DNA from: Diplosphaera chodatii
Taxonomy: Eukaryota > Chlorophyta > Trebouxiophyceae > Prasiolales > Stichococcaceae
Reading direction: 5' to 3'
DNA: 64,000 bases
Assembly (NCBI GenBank): GCA_032358165.1
Contig: JAALGY010000033.1
Location: 434,001-498,000 of the forward strand
The notes beneath the pieces are model-generated. The model was given only the letters and a program-made list of their open reading frames with translations, had not been told where the DNA came from and made no database searches. A program made the position numbers and the translations under genes. Positions 58,901-64,000 of the stretch are shown in pieces (the stretch's first letter is position 1; every line of letters begins with the position of its first letter).

Positions 58901-59229
58901 CTATAGGGTAGCTCCGTAAACTTCCGTCGTAGCAGATGTGTTTTGCCAGCAGACCGTTGTCGGGCGATGAGCTGCCAGAAGACAGCAAGGTGCCTGCAGC
59001 GGTGCGGCAGTCGTACACGCAGTTCTGGCGGTGAGTTGCTGTGCCTGAACAGGACGTTGCCATGCGCATGGCATTGGGGTCAGCCCACTCCTGCATAAGG
59101 TTGCCAGCTCATATCACTTGCTGGCTGCGCAGGTGTGGTGACTGTGGGCATATTTTTTGGCGCGGCGGCCAGTACGACAATGCAGTACTACGGTTGACAC
59201 GAGAGCTGCAGCGTTTTGCAGTGCGATGA
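55937..59229 (+). CDS. DEDDy 3'-5' exonuclease with C-terminal Mut7-C domain
   Basis: EXD3/mut-7-like nuclease; relatives trim RNA 3' ends, including small RNAs. Twelve exons (55937-56377, 56495-56611, 56742-56834, 56992-57153, 57369-57656, 57817-57895, 58000-58065, 58221-58311, 58496-58625, 58715-58812, 58953-59030, 59133-59229) join to 579 aa. The exonuclease domain shows DAIGIDAEW (motif I, D-x-E), GFGLAGDLWAV (motif II) and YAAADAVCLL (motif III, Tyr type). A Pro/Ala/Ser-rich linker follows. The Mut7-C PIN-like RNase domain has RFVCDVMAEGLARQLRLCGID, VVLTADRAF and KRSQLQEVLVAF. The zinc-ribbon pairs are CAKC and CGDCGHIFWRGGQYD. The start could also be the ATG at 56108; the longer form has a Ser/Arg-rich leader. 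Intron 9 starts with GC (58626). Confidence 0.88.
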
Positions 59230-59632
59230 CGGCATATACGAGTACAGCTGCTGTCTTTGACAGTTGTGCGCAGAGGGTCCTCAGGGGTCCGAGCCCTGAG
59301 TGACACATGCTCTCCTGTTTGAAGTACCTTGCAATTTGCAAGAGAAGTATCCTGAGTCATTTTCTGCTCATCTGCTGTTCTGAGACGGACAAAACACAGA
59401 AATAAAAAATGGTCCACAAGCTAACCGCTGTGTCATGCACCGTGTTTCCACCTGCTTGTCTGCTGTGCCCACAGAGTTCCCTCTACTCACGACTTTGTCA
59501 GCCATCAGTGCAGCATGACCATGCTACAGGCTGCACCCCTGAAGTTGGAGGCTGCTGCCTTTGGGCGGGTGCTCCTGCTGCTGGCACCAGGCTATGACCC
59601 CAGCTGCTCTATCGATGTGCTCGCACTGCTCA
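59230..59632. other. Convergent 3' region of exonuclease and SUMO genes
   Basis: About 400 bp, AT-richer than its surroundings, with AATAAA at 59401-59406. No gene is seen. Confidence 0.4.
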
Positions 59633-60329
59633 TTAATGAGTCTGCGGGACTGGATAACACTGCGTCGGCGCCATTGCGCGTTGCTCAGCACCCCTGCCGC
59701 CGATCTGTTCAGCCATGGCATCGATGGCGTCTCCGTCTTCCAAGTTCTCGTCCGCTGCAGCAGGGGAAGGCAAGGAGCACTTTAGAAGTGGGAACGGCTA
59801 CCTGCCATGCACCAGCTCGACTGTGTGAGGTCCAAGGAGGCGCACATTGCTTGACAGAATCCTCACCCGGTGTCCTGTGCTCGCGCAACTGCACGCCATC
59901 CACCAGGAACCGCACGCCAGTGGAAATAGCCTTGCGCGTCTTCCATGCATTGAAGATCTTCTCGAACTTGGTGGTGGGCTTCACCTTGAAGTGCACCTCA
60001 TCACCTGCAAGGCAAGCGTCCTCCGTCGTGAGCCTTGTTAGAACGGCCAGAGCTTCTGTCCGGCAGTGCAGCTGCGGCGGACCGTATGCAACAGCGTTCA
60101 AATACGCTGTGATTCTGCCCCACTGTAGGCCAACGCGTGACACTCAAGGCACTTCTGACTGGACAACGAAGCATGTCCTTTGAGCTCTGCGCCCCAGAGC
60201 TCTGTTTGTGTCAGTCAGCAGTGTCATGCATCAGCGCGCACCCTGCGCATCCCGGATCACCAGGTTGAGCACATCGCTGCTGCTGGCTGTGCTTGGCTTG
60301 ACATCAGGCTTGACATCAGGCTCGGCCAT
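59633..60329 (-). CDS. SUMO: Small ubiquitin-like modifier (SUMO) precursor
   Basis: Ubiquitin-like protein that is conjugated to lysines of nuclear proteins. Exons on the minus strand are 60329-60242, 60004-59867 and 59754-59633, joining to 115 aa. The N-terminus has a doubled PDVK unit. The ubiquitin fold has VLNLVIRDAQG, DEVHFKVKPTTKFEKIFNAW, VRFLVDGVQLREHRTP, and ENLEDGDAIDAMAEQIGG ending in the diglycine used for conjugation. A 20-residue extension after the GG must be removed by a SUMO protease. Both introns are phase 1. A Val-Lys word repeated in the N-terminal tail could be a self-sumoylation site (inference). Confidence 0.95.
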
Positions 60330-60607
60330 GGTGCTGGTCAAGTTGGTGCATGCATGCAAATCGATGTCTGTCCATCCCCATGTCGAATTTCTGGGGCACA
60401 TGTCAGACACCGCCGACGCTTGAGCAGCGGACGTATTGCTCAAGGACTGCTGGCCTGCCACATTACAACTTCGCACAGTACCTGTGAAATCATCGCGAAG
60501 CCCTTGGTGGCACCGGCACGTTGGCAGCTCCATCAAGCGAGCCTCTGGTGTTGCATCGTTTGCTGGTATAGACATCGTCAACAGTGTTGCGAGCTGCAGC
60601 GTGTGTC
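60330..60607. promoter_or_regulatory. Divergent promoter region, SUMO / flavoprotein
   Basis: The 278-bp head-to-head gap between the two start codons. No element was identified. Confidence 0.35.
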
Positions 60608-63600
60608 ATGCTCAATGGTGATGGTGTGACTCAGCACGCCAACTCTTTACATCGCGTGCCGCTGCTCCTCTCTCTGCCCGGCCGCTGGCGTTTTTGCCAT
60701 GGCACCAGCCACAGCGCACAGCGTGGCCGACCCGAGCATGGCACCGCCGGCAGGCGCAGCAGGCGGCGCTGCGCGCGGTGTGCATCAGTGTCACAGGAGA
60801 ACGGCCGCTCGGCAGATGTGGCGGTCGTTGGAGGTGGCGCGGCTGGCCTCGCAGCGGCCTACTTTGCAGCGCAGCAAGGCGCCCAGGTCTGAAGTGGCAA
60901 TTGTCAACATGTTGATAGTGTTGGTCATGTCGGAACCTAGGGAGCCCTCCTTCTCACTCGTATGCGCGCGATGATGCAAAGGGTGCGCTGATGCAAAGGG
61001 TGCGCTGAGCAGGTGACGATTTTGGAGCGGCAGGCGGAGGCCGGCCGCAAGATCCTCGTCAGCGGCGGCACCCGCTGGTACGCTGGACAAACATACCGAG
61101 GAAGGCCTGCACCGTCTGGCACGTGGCGATGTGCGTGGCGGTATCAGCTAACAACTGTAATACGATCACCACGCGGGAGTGTTCGTTGAGACACAGATGA
61201 GGCACGATTGATGCACATGGAAGTAACCTCGGCGCTCTGCTGCAGCAACGTGCTGCCGGCGGATGTGGACCCCGGCCGCGACTTCTTCACGGAGTCCAGC
61301 CCTGCAGCGGTCCGCGGCATGCTTGCCTCCTGGCCCGTGGACGAGTGCAGGGCGTGGTGCGTGCGTCCAGCTGGACTCGGCTTTGGCAGCTGCTTGTGCG
61401 CACACTGCCCCACAGCTCGGGTGGTGGGAACCCCCCAACAGCTGCTTGATCCGTGCGCATGTGGCCGTCACCAAGAGCTGTCCAGGTACCTTTGACGCCC
61501 TGTGATTGCATCAGCAGTCGAACGCACGGCGCTGCTCAACATGCAGGCTGCAGCAGGACATCGGGCTGTGCCTGGCGCTGGAGGCGGCCACCCTGAAGTG
61601 GTTCCCCACCAGCAACAGCTCCCGCGAGGTGTGTGGCCGCCGCTGCACCTTGGCCAGAGCCTGAACCTGAAAGACGTGCTGGCAACTTTCTCATTCAGCT
61701 GGTGCATGCGGACAACACATGCAGACCACGCTGGGCTGCCAGTGCACCTGCGGTGTGCAGAGAAGACGGACCAGCTGCTCATCGGAGGCAGCGCGACTGC
61801 TCCCGCAGGTGCGGGACAAGCTGTTGGCGGCGTGCACGGCGGCCGGCGTCTCGGTGCGCTACGGGGCCGGCCTGGCGGACCTGCGCGCAGACGGGGAGGC
61901 CGGCGGCTGGCGGTGTGCGCTGCAGGACGGCAGCGCCTTCCACGCCCGCCGCGTGGTGAGTCTCATGATCCCCCAGCTGCAACCACATGATCAATCGAGC
62001 TGATGTTGCGCCCTGCTCGCCTCTAGTCTGCCACAGGCTGGCTGCTGGCTGCTTTCAACCGCCAAACCTCCTCCCACCATGCCATCTGCAGCTTGCATCC
62101 ATGTCAGGTATCATTCAGGGTGTCGCAGAGTTCAGTGTCGATACTTGCGCAGGTCATGGCAACGGGCGGCAAGTCGTACCCGAAGCTGGGCACCGACGGC
62201 GGCGGGTGGCGCGTGCTGCGGGGACTGGGCCACGGCCTGCGGGATCCGTACCCGGCGCTCACGCCGCTCAAGGGGCCCCACCCCAGCGGCGCGCAGCTGT
62301 CAGGTGGCAGCAGGATTTCAGACATCGTCCCACACTGTCTCGGGGTGGTTGCGATGGCCATGCAGGAAGGTTGTCGGCTGATTGCTAGTTGCAAATCCAG
62401 ACGCAAGGCAAATCTCATAAGAAAGACTCCGCCGGCCGCAGGGCTGACGGTTCACGGCGTCCAGTTCGCTGCTAGGAAGCCGGGCGGCAAGGGCAAGCCG
62501 GTAATGGCGCAGCGAGGCAGCCTGCTGTTCAGCCACCGGGGCGTGACGGGCCCCGCGGTGCTGGACCTGTCGCACCATGCGGTGATGGCGCTGGAGCGGC
62601 ACACGCCGCTGCCAGGTGAGCCACAGGACCTGGTGACCTCCTTTCCGCCTGGCGTGTACGCACGGCAGGACAGCTGTGGGCGCAGGCCAACAAGCAGCTA
62701 GGTGCAGACAGTGTCAAGCCTTGATTCCATCTGCATCACCTGCTGCAATGCTGCACGAGTCGGAGCTGCTTCAACGTGCTCCTGCAGCATTGACGGCGAA
62801 CTGGACGGGCGAGCCTGAGGCAGCCTGGGCAGCGGCGTTATCAGATGCCGGCGGCCAGACAGTAGGCAGCGTGCTTCACAAGCGCGGCATCCCAACACGA
62901 CTCGCCGAGGTGCATTTGTAGAATTGCCGATGCACCTCGCAGGGCACCTGCAGCACACTTGGAATTGAAGTCGCATGCCACTGCCCTGCGGAGCCCGAGC
63001 ATCTCAACCCGCAGCCTGCGCACTGCAGGCGCTATGCACTGCGGCGGATGTGGACGGTAAGGCGACGCGGGCTGCTGAGCTTCGTAAAGCGCAGCGTCAG
63101 GCGCTGCTGGCGGCGCTGACGGCCTGGCCTCTGGACATCACAGGCCACGAGGGCTACATGAAGGTGTCAGGCTTCACATCCAACCTGCCACGCCTGCATG
63201 GAAGCCCAGTGCCTCATCGACTTGCACTGCTGCCAGCTGCAAGGGCTGCTGCAGCTGCGCGCTGTGCTTCCGATGCTGACCTCGCTGTGTGTGGCGCTGC
63301 AGGCTGAGGTAACAGGCGGCGGCATTCCTCTCAGTGAACTGAACTGCGCCACTTGTGAGAGCCGCAAGCTGCCGGTGGGATGCATGATTGTACCTGCTAC
63401 CATGTGGATCGTCAGTGAAGCGCATGTGCAATTACCACCATAACCACCATCCTGATGTTTTATGATAACCACCATTGATATCGGGGACTTGCTGCAGGGT
63501 GTGCATGTCGCTGGGGAGCTGCTGGATGTGTTTGGACGCATCGGCGGCTTCAATTTCTACTGGGCGTTCCTCACGGGCAAATTGGCCGGCCTGGCAGCGG

Positions 63601-63617
63601 GCAGCAATACTTTGTAG
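60608..63617 (+). CDS. HI0933-like FAD-dependent oxidoreductase
   Basis: Flavoprotein of the HI0933/YhiN (BaiN-like) family, bacterial in origin and with unknown substrate in algae. Twelve exons (60608-60886, 61013-61077, 61246-61356, 61547-61628, 61809-61955, 62153-62303, 62442-62615, 62669-62701, 62788-62909, 63029-63163, 63303-63374, 63498-63617) join to 496 aa. The N-terminal Arg/Ser-rich stretch of about 65 residues could be an organelle transit peptide. The FAD dinucleotide-binding motif VAVVGGGAAGLAAAYFAA is followed by ILERQAEAGRKILVSGGTRCN, the family signature. Other landmarks are VMATGGKSYPKLGTDGGGW, LLFSHRGVTGPAVLDLS, AEVTGGGIPLSE, and the C-terminal GVHVAGELLDVFGRIGGFNFYWAFLTGKLAG that closes the FAD site. 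Several short exons in the middle (E8 is 33 nt) were set by phase. The upstream start and E8 are the least certain parts. Confidence 0.88.
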
Positions 63618-63910
63618 CTCAGCTGTACACTACTTTCACCACAGAGCTGTACAACAGATGATAGCAGGATAGCTAGCTGCGGGAAGCAGGTTGCTGCAAG
63701 TGTGCTCAGAAGCCTGTGGTTGCCGACAAACATGGACACTGCCATTTGGCCATCGTCTGGAAGATGGGCCTGCGTAAGGAACAGCTGCGGCAGGCAATTC
63801 CCGCCTCTTTGCGCTGGTGCTAGAAGGTTTCGGTGGTCCCCGTTGTTCTGGCTACCGAGCTGCAAGGGCCGCCCAGCTGTGCAACTTGGCAACTCTGTTG
63901 ATGGCTGCTA
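63618..63910. other. Convergent 3' region at window end
   Basis: No gene seen; likely 3' UTRs. Confidence 0.35.
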
Positions 63911-63970
63911 TCATGCGCCCGTCTTTGGCTCTGCTTCCACATCGTAGATGTTCTCTGCCATCTGCCATAT
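63911..63970 (-). CDS. Possible last exon of a minus-strand gene leaving the window
   Basis: After an acceptor-like CTGCCTGCAG on the minus strand, a 20-codon frame begins IWQMAENIYDVEAEP and ends in a stop at 63911. Its amino-acid make-up and clean acceptor suggest a terminal exon, but it is too short to identify and the rest lies beyond the window edge. Confidence 0.3.
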   Translation of the reverse strand: MWQMAENIYDVEAEPKTGA

Positions 63971-64000
63971 CTGCAGGCAGTACAGACAGGAAAATTGTCA

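Noticed and set aside
1..64000. tRNA, rRNA, CRISPR, retroelement or viral genes
   Set aside because: Scanned by eye for T-loop words, repeat-spacer arrays, reverse transcriptase or integrase motifs and capsid-type genes; none found. A covariance-model search would be decisive for small RNAs.

Overview
The window is nuclear DNA of a green alga (Chlorophyta; genus not resolved). The sequence is GC-rich, almost every gene is cut into many short exons, acceptors are nearly all of the tgcag type, and CAG/GCA runs are common. The gene set is eukaryotic: SUMO, prefoldin 5, RMI2, PGAP3/PER1, a Gemin5-like WD protein and a prolyl 4-hydroxylase with ShKT tail. Plastid-type or organelle-type leaders on the PurF and S9 peptidase genes fit a photosynthetic host. 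All gene models were built by hand from reading-frame continuity, splice-site phase and family motifs. For the 20 multi-exon genes the exon lengths add up in frame, but no transcript evidence was available. I found no rRNA, tRNA, CRISPR array or intact transposon.

Layout. 0-7.4 kb: three tandem plus-strand glutathione S-transferase genes (GST-1 to GST-3). 7.8-8.8 kb: prefoldin subunit 5 (minus). 9.5-14.6 kb: a RING-FYVE-SYLF protein (plus). 15.5-18.8 kb: two neighbouring plus-strand genes for small secreted proteins made of symmetrical phase-1 exons with acidic/PEPPPPLP/GRRLL modules, the least explained part of the window. 19.3-26.2 kb: three minus-strand genes in a compact row, P4H, RMI2 and PGAP3/PER1. 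26.8-31.4 kb: an S9 prolyl-oligopeptidase-family peptidase (plus). 31.9-34.4 kb: an HPP-family membrane protein (plus). 35.1-36.7 kb: a Mid1-like cysteine-rich protein (minus). 37.0-40.2 kb: GST-4 with nine exons and GST-5, an intronless copy (both plus). 40.7-44.8 kb: amidophosphoribosyltransferase (minus). 45.2-53.9 kb: the Gemin5-like WD40 protein (plus). 54.4-55.6 kb: an F-box-like protein (minus). 55.9-59.2 kb: a DEDD exonuclease with Mut7-C domain (plus). 59.6-60.3 kb: SUMO (minus). 60.6-63.6 kb: an HI0933-like flavoprotein (plus). The last bases may hold the final exon of a minus-strand gene leaving the window.

Most genes are unrelated housekeeping genes in head-to-head or tail-to-tail pairs with 0.2-0.6 kb between them, so many promoters are probably shared or bidirectional. 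Two local families stand out: the GST family (three tandem genes plus a distant parent and intronless relative) and the secreted-peptide pair. About ten of roughly 150 modelled introns start with GC instead of GT, which looks high and matters for anyone predicting genes here.
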